The translations under genes and the position numbers were made by a program. Below are positions 18,901 to 27,904 of a stretch of DNA of 38,434 nt, one piece after another. Under the pieces are notes generated by a model, which was given only the letters and a program-made list of their open reading frames with translations, was not told the DNA's origin and searched no databases. Numbering within the stretch: the first letter of the stretch is position 1; each line of letters starts with the position of its first letter. The stretch comes from Bacteroidales bacterium (GTDB lineage Bacteria; Bacteroidota; Bacteroidia; Bacteroidales; UBA932): contig JAFUWX010000096.1 of assembly GCA_017471025.1 (NCBI GenBank), forward strand, positions 1 through 38,434, read 5' to 3'.

Positions 18901-19256
18901 GCCGTCGATTTCATGATGGCGAAGGCCTCCGGCAGAATCTCCATCAAGATTTTCTCAATGGCTTCGTCCTCGTCTTTCACCAATTTGTCCGACTCGGTCG
19001 CCAGCTCCTCTTTCCGCGAAACGGGGATGTCCGTCTCCATTTCCGCCTTGATCTGCCCGATGCGCTGCTCGAACGGGGCTTCCACCTCCCGGATCCGGGC
19101 CTTGAGGGCCTCGGAATGGGCACGGAGCTCGTCGTTGGACAACTTGTCTATCTCCCCATAAGCCGCCAGGACCTTATCCAGGATAGGCTTGACCGCTTTC
19201 ATATCTTTTTCAGCCTTGGAGCCGAAAATTTTCTTGATTACATCACTGAATCCCAT
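15978..19256 (-). CDS. secA: Protein translocase ATPase SecA
   Basis: This 1092-residue motor drives export of proteins through SecYEG. It has the Walker A loop GEGKT at 195-199, [17 protein letters not shown] for Walker [12 protein letters not shown] and [16 protein letters not shown] of the second nucleotide-binding fold, and a C-terminal zinc SEC-C motif [20 protein letters not shown]. It is about 190 residues longer than the E. coli protein because of insertions, including residues 55-105 and in the middle, which is normal in Bacteroidota. It has a probable promoter directly after the terminator of the upstream operon and is followed by the bactofilin gene. Confidence 0.98.
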   Translation of the reverse strand: MGFSDVIKKIFGSKAEKDMKAVKPILDKVLAAYGEIDKLSNDELRAHSEALKARIREVEAPFEQRIGQIKAEMETDIPVSRKEELATESDKLVKDEDEAIEKILMEILPEAFAIMKSTARRFTESETIEVTATAFDRDLSASGKDFVEIVGDKALWHNHWVAGGNETKWEMVHYDVQLIGGIVLHQGKIAEMATGEGKTLVATLPVFLNALAGKGVHVVTVNDYLSKRDSEWMGPLYQFHGLSVDCIDKHQPNSEARKKAYNCDITFGTNNEFGFDYLRDNMAVNLNDLVQRKHHFAIVDEVDSVLIDDARTPLIISGPVAKAQDDAQFMEFRPYVESLYLKQRSLVTQTLSDAKKAIANGDEGLGGKLLLRCHKGLPKYPPLIKYLSEPGIKQILQKSENYYMQDNEREMPQVTDELYFVINEIQHSVDMTDKGHDLLADSVHDPEFFVIPDVGSKFAEIEKQDISLAEKQELKDATMEDFSLKSERIHTVTQLLKAYAMFQKDVDYIIVDNKVKIVDEQTGRVMEGRRWSDGLHQAVEAKENVKVEAATQTFATITLQNYFRMYHKLAGMTGTAETEAGEFWSIYKLDVVVIPTNRPVIRDDQNDLIYKTKKAKYNAVIARIQELVKAGRPVLVGTTDVETSELLSRLLTLRHIPHNVLNAKQHAREAEIVAQAGQSSTVTIATNMAGRGTDIKLSPEVKAAGGLAIIGTERHDSRRVDRQLRGRAGRQGDPGSSTFYISLEDKLMRIFGSERIAKVVDSLGMTEDDALESSMLSGSIEKAQRKVEENNFGIRKRLLEYDDVMNYQREAIYSRRRNALSGERIEIDVMNMMMDSANMIVDHAEGLDFTGFSEYLMSQLSIDPGFDEAFYNKAKPKDLSAKLFEHMQEVYSRRMEALITKTYPVIKQVYEKSGSIYENIAVPISDGRKVLTLPVNLKRAYETEGKELAKTLSKTIILWQIDEHWKQHLRDMDDLRQSVQNAALEQKDPLVVYKQEGYTLFAQMLETLYKNVLSFLLRCFINIREESAQPARAPQPRHTDLSQMQTRRNDLTTNGEQRSNAPVHVEKRVGRNDPCPCGSGLKYKNCHGKGLV

Positions 19257-19295
19257 ATCATTTCCTATTTACTGCCATATTGGCATACAATCTTA

Positions 19296-19303
19296 CAAAT
19301 ATA
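19296..19303 (-). promoter_or_regulatory. Probable secA promoter, -7 element
   Basis: On the minus strand TATATTTG matches the TAnnTTTG consensus 39 bases before the secA start. The expected -33 position falls inside the preceding terminator stem and is only T-rich, without a clean TTTG. The terminator of the glycan operon and the secA promoter abut each other. Confidence 0.6.
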
Positions 19304-19304
19304 C

Positions 19305-19333
19305 AAAAAAAACACGATATAAAACCGTGTTTT
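19305..19333 (-). terminator. Rho-independent terminator of the glycan operon
   Basis: On the minus strand AAAACACG (19326-19333), a 9-base loop and CGTGTTTT (19309-19316) form an 8-bp stem that runs into a T8 tract (plus-strand A run 19305-19312). It lies 50 bases beyond the esterase stop. Confidence 0.85.
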
Positions 19334-19383
19334 ATAGAATAGTTCACAATGTATGCCAAAATCCGGTGGCAGGCACGCCCCGG

Positions 19384-20907
19384 CTACTCCCAATCGTCCG
19401 AACGGAAGCAAGGTACCGGCACGCCCATCGCGGATTCCAGGTCAACCCCTTCCACGAAATTGTGGAAAGAATAGCGGACCGCCTGCGGTTCGGGAACGGC
19501 CTCGCAGGAGACTTCGACCCAGTTCCACCACATCAGCCGGGCCTCGGCCGGGTGGAATACGCGGTCGTCCCCCGCCACCTCGAAGCCTGTCACCTCGTTT
19601 TTGCCGAAGAGCCCCATGCCGAAAGGCACGTTGCCGAAACGGATGCGGACCTTGCCCGGATGGTCGGGACCGGACGTCAGGTGGGCCGGATAGCCTGCCA
19701 CGGGACGCCAGGTGTCGGTCTGCCGCCAGGATTCGGCCGGGAACTCGATATGGTCCGGGTACGGGAATCCACAGCCCAGTCCGGTGGACTGGCCATAGAC
19801 CCGTTCGGCGGCCAGCATCACCAGCTGGTCGGCCACTTCCTGCTTTTTGGGCGGGTGGATCAGATAGCGCGAGCCCAGGGTCTCCGTCACAGCGGCATAG
19901 ACCTGCGGCAGATGCGCCAGCGTGCTCAGCTGCTGCTCGACCACAAGCGGCCGTGCCAGGCCCGGAGCGTCGTTGTAGTCATGCGGGGCGATGGTCACGA
20001 ACAGGAAAGGCATCTGCGCCCCCCAGGCCTGCCGCCAGCAACGGATCATGGCGTCCTGCATCCGTCCATAGAGCGGCGCTTCCGCCGTATTGGAGCAGCC
20101 CTGGTACCAGAGGAAACCCCGCGCCGTAAAGCCGACGATCGGATAGACGCGCGAATTCCAGATGGCGGCCAGCTCCCTGGGATAGGGCTGGTCGGCAGGG
20201 TCCTTGTGGGAAAGAATCGCCTCGCGCTGTCCTTCCGGCACATCGGAAAGCGCCTCCTGGAGGGCTTCACGGGGCATCCAGGATTCAATCCAGCTGCCGC
20301 CCCAAGGGTTCATCACCACACCGACGGGAACGCCCAGCACCGAGGTCAGGCGGCGGGCATAGAAATAGGCCACGGCGGAAGCGTCGGCGACCGAAGCCGG
20401 AGCCGCTTTCGTCCACACGGCATCCACGTCGGACTGCGGCGTCGCGCTCGTCTTCTCGCGGATCATCACCAGGCGGACCTTATTGGCATACTCCCCTGCC
20501 GTCAGGATGGCGTCTTTCGCCCCTTCAAGCCGCTGCGGACCGAATCCGCGCACCGGCATTTCCATGTTGGACTGCCCGCTGCATATCCAGACTTCCCCGC
20601 TGAGCACATCGGTCAGGCTGACCGTCTCTTTTCCGCTGCGGAAGGTCAGGGTCAGCGGTCCGCCCGCGCCCGGGGTCTGCACGGCCATGCGCCAGGTGCT
20701 GTCCTGCGCGGCGACGGCACGGTAGGCCTTCTTGTCCCAGGAGGTCTTCAAGGTCACTTTCGCACCCGGGGCCGCCCAGCCCCAGATGGCGATGGTCGTA
20801 TCGCGCTGAAGGACCATGTCCGAAGAGAAAATCCCGGCCAGGCGCAGCTGCCCGAAGGCCGTCAGGCTCAGGAATGAAGTGGCTAACAAACAGAGAATCC
20901 GTTTCAT
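19384..20907 (-). CDS. Sialate O-acetylesterase family protein (SGNH hydrolase), exported
   Basis: The 507-residue product carries a signal peptide (MKRILCLLATSFLSLTAFG, cut before Gln20) and the SASA fold: LAGIFSSDMVLQRD near the N terminus, VWICSGQSNMEMPV with nucleophile Ser113, NPWGGSWIESW around the oxyanion region, a conserved FLWYQGCSNT segment, and a C-terminal DWE. Family members remove acetyl esters from sialic acids or other sugars in the periplasm. It is the last gene of the minus-strand glycan operon, only 2 bases after the flippase gene. Since an acyltransferase is also in the operon, it may trim O-acetyl groups from the cluster's glycan, or from host glycans. Confidence 0.88.
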   Translation of the reverse strand: MKRILCLLATSFLSLTAFGQLRLAGIFSSDMVLQRDTTIAIWGWAAPGAKVTLKTSWDKKAYRAVAAQDSTWRMAVQTPGAGGPLTLTFRSGKETVSLTDVLSGEVWICSGQSNMEMPVRGFGPQRLEGAKDAILTAGEYANKVRLVMIREKTSATPQSDVDAVWTKAAPASVADASAVAYFYARRLTSVLGVPVGVVMNPWGGSWIESWMPREALQEALSDVPEGQREAILSHKDPADQPYPRELAAIWNSRVYPIVGFTARGFLWYQGCSNTAEAPLYGRMQDAMIRCWRQAWGAQMPFLFVTIAPHDYNDAPGLARPLVVEQQLSTLAHLPQVYAAVTETLGSRYLIHPPKKQEVADQLVMLAAERVYGQSTGLGCGFPYPDHIEFPAESWRQTDTWRPVAGYPAHLTSGPDHPGKVRIRFGNVPFGMGLFGKNEVTGFEVAGDDRVFHPAEARLMWWNWVEVSCEAVPEPQAVRYSFHNFVEGVDLESAMGVPVPCFRSDDWE

Positions 20908-20909
20908 AA

Positions 20910-22451
20910 CTATCTTTTATCTTTTTTCAAATAAGCAAAAACCGTATGGGTGATTTCTTCCCTTTCCCACCTTTCCAGCCCCACGAAGAAGGCCAGGACG
21001 CAGGTGACCAGGAAAGTCACCCCGATGCCGGCGATCCGGAGCCACGCGCCGGCGTCCGCGGGCATCGCCCAGCGGTACAGCACGACGAAGAGGACCATCA
21101 GGCCCACGACGGCCAGCGGCCGGAAATACGCCTTGCGGACATATTCCCACGGCCGGAACCCGATCAGGCGGTGCAGCAGGTAGAACTCCACCAGCCGATA
21201 GGCGATCGAATACAGGATATAGATCTGGATGATGGCGACCGGCTGCGCCCCCAGCAGATAGGCCACGAAGGCCAGCGGCAGGCACAGCAGGGACATCACG
21301 CTGTTCCAGATCTGGAACCACTTGATGCGCCCGGTCGCCTGTTCGAGCGTCTGCGTCCCGCCCATGAAGGAGCGCACCAGGGCGCTCACGAGCGTCCACT
21401 GCGTGAACGCCAGGGCCCCGTCCGGAACATCTTTCAGCCACAGGTCCAGGGCGAAATCCAGCTCCACGAAGGCGCAGAAGACGATCAGGCTCATCAGAAG
21501 CACGCTGTATCGGGACATCTTATAGACCAGGGCCAGGGAACGCGCCTGGTTGCCCCCGCTCCAGTTCTGGTTGATCTGCGGCGCAGCGGCGTTGCTGAAG
21601 CGGTTGACGCTGCTCAGCGAAAAGTTCTCCACCTGGTAGGCCGGGTCCATCGCCGCATTCACCAGCGGGCCGAAGAAATAATTGACGACCAGCTTGCTGC
21701 CATGTCCCCGGGCCATCGAAGCCAGCGCGGTGAGGGCCGTATAATTGTTGAAAGCGATGATCTCGCGATAGGTCTCCCACCCCCGCTGGAAGCGCCAGCG
21801 GATCACCTCGGGCCACTGACGGCGGCAGAGCAGATGGTACATCAGCATCGTCAGGAAGGTCATCAGGGCCATGCCGACGGCATAATAATACAGGCGGTTG
21901 CCCGGCCAATACATCAGGCCGATGACCATGACGAGGCGGAAGACGTTCGCCACGATATCGACCAGGGCGGACTGCAGGAATTTCTCGTGGGCCTCTACGA
22001 GGCTCTGGAAAGGCAGGTTGATGATGCTGATACAGGCGGACACGGTGGCAATCTGGAACACGACCTGGGCATCGCCCAGGCGGGACGGGTCCACCTTCAT
22101 GCCATGGTAAATGTAATACAGGCCGATGGTCTCGGAGAGCAGCAGGACCAGCAGGGCCATGCCGATGTGTACGACCAGGCAGATATTGAAAATCCGGCCC
22201 GGATCCCCGTCCGGCTTGCCCATTTCCACATTGATGTAGCGCCGGGTCGTGGTGTTCATCGCCGTGCTCAGGAAGCCCAGCATCATGATGGTGCCGCCCA
22301 CGACGCTGAACAGGCCGAAGTCGTACATGCCCAGGCCGTCCATCACGAAACGCGTACACAGGAAGCCGATCAGCGCAATCAGCACCACCCGTACATAGAT
22401 GATGACGGTGTTCTTCGCGATGCGGATATTCGCCGAACGGAATTCAGACAT
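20910..22451 (-). CDS. Polysaccharide/oligosaccharide flippase (Wzx-like, MOP superfamily)
   Basis: The 513-residue integral membrane protein has about twelve to fourteen helices in the arrangement of Wzx-type lipid-linked oligosaccharide transporters: NTVIIYVRVVLIALIGFLCTR (helix 1), then a GMYDFGLFSVVGG loop, and an Asn/Gly-rich middle with NQNWSGGNQARS. It would move a lipid-linked glycan across the inner membrane for surface assembly. It lies between the glycosyltransferase (12 bases upstream in transcription) and the esterase (2 bases downstream). A polymerase or O-antigen ligase is not present in the window. Confidence 0.85.
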   Translation of the reverse strand: MSEFRSANIRIAKNTVIIYVRVVLIALIGFLCTRFVMDGLGMYDFGLFSVVGGTIMMLGFLSTAMNTTTRRYINVEMGKPDGDPGRIFNICLVVHIGMALLVLLLSETIGLYYIYHGMKVDPSRLGDAQVVFQIATVSACISIINLPFQSLVEAHEKFLQSALVDIVANVFRLVMVIGLMYWPGNRLYYYAVGMALMTFLTMLMYHLLCRRQWPEVIRWRFQRGWETYREIIAFNNYTALTALASMARGHGSKLVVNYFFGPLVNAAMDPAYQVENFSLSSVNRFSNAAAPQINQNWSGGNQARSLALVYKMSRYSVLLMSLIVFCAFVELDFALDLWLKDVPDGALAFTQWTLVSALVRSFMGGTQTLEQATGRIKWFQIWNSVMSLLCLPLAFVAYLLGAQPVAIIQIYILYSIAYRLVEFYLLHRLIGFRPWEYVRKAYFRPLAVVGLMVLFVVLYRWAMPADAGAWLRIAGIGVTFLVTCVLAFFVGLERWEREEITHTVFAYLKKDKR

Positions 22452-22463
22452 AGCTTCTTGTGA

Positions 22464-23765
22464 CTACGCAGGATCTTTCTGCAGCCCGGTCAATTCGCGA
22501 TACACCCCGAGGAGGTCATCGGCGATGCGCCTGCGGTCATGCCGCACCAGGGCCACCCGGCGGGCATTGGCGCCCACGCGGCGCAGGAGTTCTTTGTTGC
22601 GGTACATGGCGACGATCCGCTCGGCCATTTCCTCGGGATTGCCGGGGCGGACCAGGAATCCGGTCACGCCGTCTTCGATGAGGCTCGGCACGCCGCCCAC
22701 CCGGGTCGCCACGACGGCGGCTCCCAGCAGCTGCGCTTCGCAGACCCCGTTCGGAGAATTGTCGATATAGGAAGGATGGACATACAGCGACGCGGCGGCG
22801 ATGGCCTCCACGAGCTGCTGTGCGGAAGCGACGCCCGCCAGGGTGATGCCCGCCTGTTCCGTACGGATGCCGGTCACCCGCTCGAAAAAGCCCGGATCCA
22901 CATTGCCGAACACCTGCCAGGTGAAAGGCAGGCCGTATTTTTCCTTGAGCAGCTTGCCGGTCCGAAGCACCAGGTCATAGCCCTTGTAGGTCGGTTCCGA
23001 GATGGTCGTCACCAAGGTCAGCTGGGTGGGAATGTCGCTGATCGCCTCGATATCCGCGTCATAGAAGGGCTGGCGCATGATTTCGCCCCCCTCGAAGAAG
23101 CGGGCGGAAGGATTGAACTGACGCACCTGCTCATGGTCCCAGGCCGTCCGGCCCAAGTAGTTCCCGATGGCGCGCAGGATACGCTGCTCCCGCCTACAGG
23201 CCTCCTTCCAGCGCTCGTGGATAAACAGGCGGTGCAGGAAGCAGCCCGGCTTCAGGCTGTCGAAAATATAGTCGCCCCAGGACACGCCCGGCGGCAGGAA
23301 AGCTTTGAAATACGGATTCATGATGCCCTGCACATGCAGGACGACCGGGACGTCCGTATGCTCGGACACAAGGCCGAAAGAATGCTCGGAGCCGAATACC
23401 TGGATGATGTCCGGGGCAAAATCCTCCACCACGGAGATATAGTTCGCGACCAGGTCGAATTCCTGCCGGGCTTCGCCGCGGAACAAGGTTTTCATCCGGT
23501 CCGCCCGGGAGCGGTCATGTCCGTTGTAGATGGGATAATATGCCACGCCATGGCGTTTGACGCGGCTCCAGGCCACGCGGCTGCCCGGCGAGGAATGCAC
23601 GACGCCCTGCCGGGGGTCGAGGGCCTGGCGGGTCAGGAAGGCGACGGCAAGTTCCACATGGGGACTGATTTCCGTCTCCAGCGAAGACACCCAACCCCCG
23701 CCGTTATAGGGATTGTCCCCGGCCGCGAAATTGGAACTCGTATTGGCAAACCAGAGGACTTTCAT
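22464..23765 (-). CDS. Glycosyltransferase, GT4-like (GT-B fold)
   Basis: This 433-residue cytoplasmic enzyme begins MKVLWFANTSSNFAAGDNPY and has the C-terminal nucleotide-sugar domain: YKGYDLVLRTGKLLKEKYG (about 265), YVHPSYIDNSPNGVCEAQLLGAAVVATRVGG, and EDGVTGFLVRPGNPEEMAERI. The EX7E-type segment containing NGVCEAQLLG is characteristic of GT4. I chose ATG 23765; the longer frame to 23894 is Arg-rich and overlaps the acyltransferase gene. The start overlaps the acyltransferase stop by 4 bases (TGA inside ATGA). The donor sugar is unknown; GDP-fucose, made by genes in the same operon, is one candidate. Confidence 0.88.
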   Translation of the reverse strand: MKVLWFANTSSNFAAGDNPYNGGGWVSSLETEISPHVELAVAFLTRQALDPRQGVVHSSPGSRVAWSRVKRHGVAYYPIYNGHDRSRADRMKTLFRGEARQEFDLVANYISVVEDFAPDIIQVFGSEHSFGLVSEHTDVPVVLHVQGIMNPYFKAFLPPGVSWGDYIFDSLKPGCFLHRLFIHERWKEACRREQRILRAIGNYLGRTAWDHEQVRQFNPSARFFEGGEIMRQPFYDADIEAISDIPTQLTLVTTISEPTYKGYDLVLRTGKLLKEKYGLPFTWQVFGNVDPGFFERVTGIRTEQAGITLAGVASAQQLVEAIAAASLYVHPSYIDNSPNGVCEAQLLGAAVVATRVGGVPSLIEDGVTGFLVRPGNPEEMAERIVAMYRNKELLRRVGANARRVALVRHDRRRIADDLLGVYRELTGLQKDPA

Positions 23766-24382
23766 CGGACATCGCGGATATAGCGCGCCGGATTGCCGGC
23801 CCAGATTTGACCTTGCGGGATATCGCCTGTGACGACGCTGCCGGCGCCGATTACGCTCCCGGCACCGATGTGGACGCCCTTCAGGAGGATACAACGCGCC
23901 CCGACCAGCACGTCGGGACCGATTTCCACCGGGGCGCAGGCTGTATGGGCGGCGTCCCGGGCCGCCTCGCGGCGGTCTTCCGGCAGGAGGCTATGCGCAT
24001 CATGGTCCATGACCAGGCATCCCGCGCCGATTTGGGTATGGTCACCGATGCGGATGGCGGAACGGGCCCACAGGCGGGAAGCGCTGATGCCCACCCCGTC
24101 ACCGATTTCAATCACGGCCCCTTCCTGGGCGAACAGGCCGCTGCGGCCGTCCGGCGCCAGGCGGTTGCGTCCACCGCCGCTGAGGCAGCGGAAGCCCTGG
24201 CCGATGCGGATCGCAGCCCCGTCCTTACGCTCCAGCCAGATGCGCCCCACGATGCGGCAGTCGCCGCCGAAAGTCACACCATACAGCCTGAGTTTCAGAC
24301 GGTTACTCGCGACGCCAAGCCCCAGGACCGCCTTTCGGCAGACCCGGGCCACGCGTGCGTATATGCTTTCCTTAGCGCCCAT
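23762..24382 (-). CDS. Hexapeptide-repeat acyltransferase (O-acetyltransferase type)
   Basis: The 206-residue product shows the left-handed beta-helix of the maltose/galactoside acetyltransferase (LbetaH) group, with repeats such as GDGVGISASRLWARSAI and IGPDVLVGARCILLKGVHIG, and the conserved histidine in MDHDAHSL that activates the acceptor hydroxyl. The C-terminal IPQGQIWAGNPARYIR loop binds acetyl-CoA in relatives. It would acetylate a sugar of the surface glycan. It overlaps the glycosyltransferase start by 4 bases and lies 30 bases after apt. Confidence 0.85.
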   Translation of the reverse strand: MGAKESIYARVARVCRKAVLGLGVASNRLKLRLYGVTFGGDCRIVGRIWLERKDGAAIRIGQGFRCLSGGGRNRLAPDGRSGLFAQEGAVIEIGDGVGISASRLWARSAIRIGDHTQIGAGCLVMDHDAHSLLPEDRREAARDAAHTACAPVEIGPDVLVGARCILLKGVHIGAGSVIGAGSVVTGDIPQGQIWAGNPARYIRDVR

Positions 24383-24412
24383 TTCCGCAAAGATAAGAAA
24401 AAACGCCTGAAG

Positions 24413-24937
24413 CTACAAAACCAGCAGGGTCTCGACCGGCACATCGTCCGGCAGGGCGGCCCTTCCGTGCAGGGCTTCGAGCTCAATGAGGAAGTTGGCG
24501 TATATCTTCTTCGGCGCAGACTGGCGCACCAGTTCGATGGCGGCGCGGGACGAGCCTCCCGTCGCCAGGACATCGTCATGGACCAGGACGATATCGTCCG
24601 GCGTAATGGCGTCTTTGTGGATTTGCAGCGTATCCAGGCCGTATTCCTTGGCATAGGACTGGCTCAGGGTCTCGGCCGGGAGTTTTCCGGGCTTGCGGAT
24701 CGGCACGAAGCCGGCGCCCAGGTGCATGGCCAGGGACGGAGCGAAGAAAAATCCGCGGGATTCGATGCCCACGACCTTCGTAATGCCCAGCCCCTGATAC
24801 AGGTGCAGAAGTGCTTCATCGATTTCCCGGAGGCAATCCGGGTTCTTCAGCAGGGTGGTAATGTCCCAGAACAGGATTCCCTTGACCGGGAAATCGGGCA
24901 CCGCCCGCAGATTGGATTTCAGTTTTTCAATGTCCAT
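24413..24937 (-). CDS. apt: Adenine phosphoribosyltransferase
   Basis: The 174-residue purine-salvage enzyme converts adenine and PRPP to AMP. The N terminus MDIEKLKSNLRAVPDFPVKGILFWDITTLLKNP is diagnostic of Apt, as is VVGIESRGFFFA (residues about 55-67) and the PRPP-binding loop VLVHDDVLATGGSS (about 120-133). Size is normal. It is an unusual member of a glycan operon: no other purine gene is near, and spacing to both neighbours is about 30 bases, so it may be co-transcribed by chance. Confidence 0.96.
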   Translation of the reverse strand: MDIEKLKSNLRAVPDFPVKGILFWDITTLLKNPDCLREIDEALLHLYQGLGITKVVGIESRGFFFAPSLAMHLGAGFVPIRKPGKLPAETLSQSYAKEYGLDTLQIHKDAITPDDIVLVHDDVLATGGSSRAAIELVRQSAPKKIYANFLIELEALHGRAALPDDVPVETLLVL

Positions 24938-24968
24938 AACTTATTGAATTGCAAGATTTCACGCCCTG

Positions 24969-26066
24969 TTACAGGGTATGTAGATACCAGTCATATAATC
25001 GTTTGATCCCTTCGTCGATCTCCACGCGGTGGTGCCAGCCCAAGGCATGGATCTTCGATACGTCCGTGAGTTTGCGCGGCGTGCCGTCCGGCTTGGAGGC
25101 GTCCCAGGCAATCGTCCCGGCGAAGTCCTCCGCGCGGGCGATCCGCCCGGCCAGGTCCCGGATGGACAGTTCGCTGCCCGTTCCGATGTTGATGTGGCAG
25201 TTGCGCACTTCCAGGATACCGTCCGCATTGCGTACGGCGCCCTGGCAGCAGTCGGCGAAATCCACGTTCAGCAGCACATGCACCGAGGCGTCCGCCATGT
25301 CCTCGCTCCACAGGAATTCCCGCAGCGGACTTCCTGTCCCCCAAAGGGTTACGCGCCCGGGAGCGATACCGTAACGGGCCAGCGCAGCCTCGATGGCCTG
25401 CCGCCCGGCCATGCCGGTGACCCCATCGACAGGGCGCGCGTCCAGGTCGCGGCGCACCGCTTCCAGGTTCCCCTGCCCCAGGCATTTGGCCAGGTGGACC
25501 TTGCGGATCATCGCCGGCAGGACATGGCTGCGTTCCAGGTGGAAATTGTCCCCGGGGCCGTACAGGTTGGTCGGCATCACGGCGATATAGTTGCAGCCGT
25601 ATTGCAGGCTCAGGCTTTCGCACAGCTTCAGGCCGGCGATCTTCGCGATGGCGTAAGGCTCGTTGGTATATTCCAGCGGCGAGGTCAGCAGGGCGTCTTC
25701 GGGGATGGGCTGCGGCGCCAGGCGCGGATAGATGCAGGTACTGCCCAGGAAAAGCAGTTTGCCCACCCCGTGCCGCCAGCTTTCCATGATCACGTTCTGC
25801 TGGATCTGCAGGTTCTGCCACAGGAAGTCCGCCCGGTCGCGCAGGTTGGCCATGATGCCGCCCACATGGGCGGCGGCCAGGACCACCGCTTCGGGCTGTT
25901 CCTGGTCGAAAAAGGCCCGCACCGCCACCGGATCCAACAGGTCCAGTTCCGCATGCGTACGGCCCACCAGCCGGGTATAGCCCCGCTCCTGGAGGTTCCG
26001 CCAGATGGCCGAGCCCACCAGGCCGCGATGTCCGGCCACATAGATTATCGTATCCTTGCTAAGCAT
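24969..26066 (-). CDS. fcl: GDP-L-fucose synthase
   Basis: This 365-residue short-chain dehydrogenase makes GDP-L-fucose from the 4-keto-6-deoxymannose product of Gmd. The NADP site [11 protein letters not shown] lies at 10-20, LGSTCIYP at about 107 holds the catalytic Ser, and YAIAK at about 135 is the catalytic Tyr-Lys pair. It is about 45 residues longer than E. coli Fcl, with an insertion around 200-235 ([20 protein letters not shown]), a form seen in Bacteroides. I chose ATG 26066 ([15 protein letters not shown]), which overlaps the gmd stop by 8 bases; the longer upstream frame is Arg/Trp-rich and lies inside gmd. Confidence 0.95.
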   Translation of the reverse strand: MLSKDTIIYVAGHRGLVGSAIWRNLQERGYTRLVGRTHAELDLLDPVAVRAFFDQEQPEAVVLAAAHVGGIMANLRDRADFLWQNLQIQQNVIMESWRHGVGKLLFLGSTCIYPRLAPQPIPEDALLTSPLEYTNEPYAIAKIAGLKLCESLSLQYGCNYIAVMPTNLYGPGDNFHLERSHVLPAMIRKVHLAKCLGQGNLEAVRRDLDARPVDGVTGMAGRQAIEAALARYGIAPGRVTLWGTGSPLREFLWSEDMADASVHVLLNVDFADCCQGAVRNADGILEVRNCHINIGTGSELSIRDLAGRIARAEDFAGTIAWDASKPDGTPRKLTDVSKIHALGWHHRVEIDEGIKRLYDWYLHTL

Positions 26067-27105
26067 GTTGCATATCATAGACGACCATTTCCCGGACCAG
26101 TTCCTCGAAGGAGGTCTTGCGCGGGTTCCATCCCAGGACGGTGCGCGCTTTCGACGGATCGCCCAGCAGGGTGTCCACCTCGGCCGGCCGGAAGAAGCGC
26201 GGATCGACTTCCACCAGCACGCGGCCATCCTCCGCCACGCCCTTTTCCGCGAGGCCGCTCCCCTCCCAATGCAGCTCGATGCCGGCATAATGGAAGGCCA
26301 GGGTGCAGAATTCCCGGACGGAATGCTGCTCGCCGGTGGCGATTACAAAGTCCTGGGGCTCATTTTGTTGCAGCATAAGCCACATACATTCCACATAGTC
26401 CCGGGCATGGCCCCAGTCGCGCCGGGCGTCGAGGTTGCCCAGATAGAGCTTGTCTTGTTTCCCATGGGCGATCCGGGCCGCCGCCAGGGTGATTTTCCGG
26501 GTCACGAAGTTCTCGCCCCGCCGCTCCGACTCATGGTTGAACAGGATGCCGTTGACCGCATACATCCCGTAGCTTTCCCGGTAATTGCGGACGATCCAGA
26601 AGCCGTACAACTTGGCCACCCCGTACGGGGAACGCGGATAGAAGGGCGTCTGCTCGTTCTGCGGGACCTGCTGCACCTTGCCGAAAAGCTCGGAGGTGGA
26701 GGCCTGGTAGATGCGGCAGCGGTCTTCCAGGTGGCAGATCCGGACGGCCTCCAGGAGCCGCAGCACGCCGACGGCATCGGTCTCGGCCGTGAATTCCGGC
26801 ACCTCGAAACTGACCTTGACATGGCTCTGGGCAGCCAGGTTGTAGATTTCATCCGGACGGATTTCGCTGATGAGGCGGATCAGGGAACTGGAATCAGTCA
26901 TGTCGCCATAATGCAGTTCCAGGCGGCGCCCCTTGCGCATGTCCCGGACCCAGCCGTCCAGGTACAGATGCTCGATGCGGCCCGTGTTGAAGGACGAGCT
27001 GCGGCGCATGACGCCATGGACCTCATAGCCCTTGTCCAGCAGGAATTCCGCCAGATAGGACCCGTCCTGGCCCGTGATTCCGGTAATGAGTGCTGTCTTT
27101 GCCAT
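26059..27105 (-). CDS. gmd: GDP-mannose 4,6-dehydratase
   Basis: The 348-residue enzyme converts GDP-D-mannose to GDP-4-keto-6-deoxy-D-mannose, the first step to GDP-L-fucose. The Rossmann motif [14 protein letters not shown] is at 8-21, [15 protein letters not shown] is the NADP-binding loop, YGVAK (about 157) the catalytic pair, and [17 protein letters not shown] the Gmd signature. Length is normal. It overlaps fcl by 8 bases and follows the MBL gene by 7, and is likely co-transcribed with both. Confidence 0.97.
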   Translation of the reverse strand: MAKTALITGITGQDGSYLAEFLLDKGYEVHGVMRRSSSFNTGRIEHLYLDGWVRDMRKGRRLELHYGDMTDSSSLIRLISEIRPDEIYNLAAQSHVKVSFEVPEFTAETDAVGVLRLLEAVRICHLEDRCRIYQASTSELFGKVQQVPQNEQTPFYPRSPYGVAKLYGFWIVRNYRESYGMYAVNGILFNHESERRGENFVTRKITLAAARIAHGKQDKLYLGNLDARRDWGHARDYVECMWLMLQQNEPQDFVIATGEQHSVREFCTLAFHYAGIELHWEGSGLAEKGVAEDGRVLVEVDPRFFRPAEVDTLLGDPSKARTVLGWNPRKTSFEELVREMVVYDMQHA

Positions 27106-27112
27106 ATCTTGT

Positions 27113-27904
27113 CTATAATGTCATCAAAGGTGAGGGGCTGCGGCGGGGCAGCGCCCTGAGGTTGACCTGCCCGGGTTCCACGCCCATGCTGCGCAGGGCT
27201 TCCTGCGCGCAGTCGTAAGCCTTGCGGGGGGTGTTGTTGTTCTCGCTCAGGTGGCAGAGGAAAAGGTTGCGCAGCCCCGGATGCCAGAAGCGGCGGATGG
27301 CCTGGGCGCAGGCATCGTTGCTGAGGTGCCCGTTTCCCTGGCAGATCCGCATTTTCAGCTCATGGGGATAGGGACCGCCCATCAGCATGTCCATGTCGTA
27401 ATTGGACTCCACCACCACCGTGTCCGCCTGGGCAGCCAAGTCCAGCGCTTCCTCCGTCATGTGACCGATATCGGTCATAATCAGGAATTTATGATCATCC
27501 GCCTGGATGGCGTAGCCCACCGTCTGGCTGGCGTCGTGCGGGACGACGAAATACCTCACCCGGAAGCCGTCCACCTCGTTCCATCCTTCGGACAGGTCGC
27601 GTCGGCACTTCGCCAGATCCGGCGAAGGCATCGTGCGCTCCGCCATTGCCTGGTGCAGCATCGGGGTGGCATAGACCGGCTTGCGCAGCTTCTTGCAATA
27701 AGAGGCAAGGCTGCGGATGTGGTCCATGTGGTCGTGGGTGATGAGAATCGAGGAGAAGGAGCCGTAGTCCAGGTGTTCCGCGGCCAGCAGCTGCTTCATC
27801 CGCCGGAGACTGACCCCGGCATCGATCAGCAGCGCATGGGCGTCATTCCCGATATAGTAGCAGTTTCCGCAGCTTCCGCTGGAAAGGCTCATGAATTTAG
27901 TCAT
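27113..27904 (-). CDS. MBL-fold metallo-hydrolase, WalJ/YycJ-like
   Basis: The 263-residue product starts [20 protein letters not shown], with the SSGSxGNC loop of the WalJ family, and has the metal motif THDHMDH at 56-62 followed by [14 protein letters not shown] and ILFNDE-type metal-binding positions such as VVESNYD and HLSEN. Such proteins are metal-dependent hydrolases, with some members implicated in cell-wall or nucleic-acid metabolism; the substrate here is unknown. I chose ATG 27904, which overlaps the TPR gene stop by 8 bases; ATG 27919 would add five residues. It sits upstream of gmd with a 7-base gap. Confidence 0.88.
   Translation of the reverse strand: MTKFMSLSSGSCGNCYYIGNDAHALLIDAGVSLRRMKQLLAAEHLDYGSFSSILITHDHMDHIRSLASYCKKLRKPVYATPMLHQAMAERTMPSPDLAKCRRDLSEGWNEVDGFRVRYFVVPHDASQTVGYAIQADDHKFLIMTDIGHMTEEALDLAAQADTVVVESNYDMDMLMGGPYPHELKMRICQGNGHLSNDACAQAIRRFWHPGLRNLFLCHLSENNNTPRKAYDCAQEALRSMGVEPGQVNLRALPRRSPSPLMTL

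Noticed and set aside
15996-19322. Long plus-strand open frame (over 1100 codons) opposite secA
   Set aside because: The high GC content removes stop codons on the opposite strand; the minus-strand frame encodes a complete SecA with all motifs, whereas this frame shows no recognisable domain.
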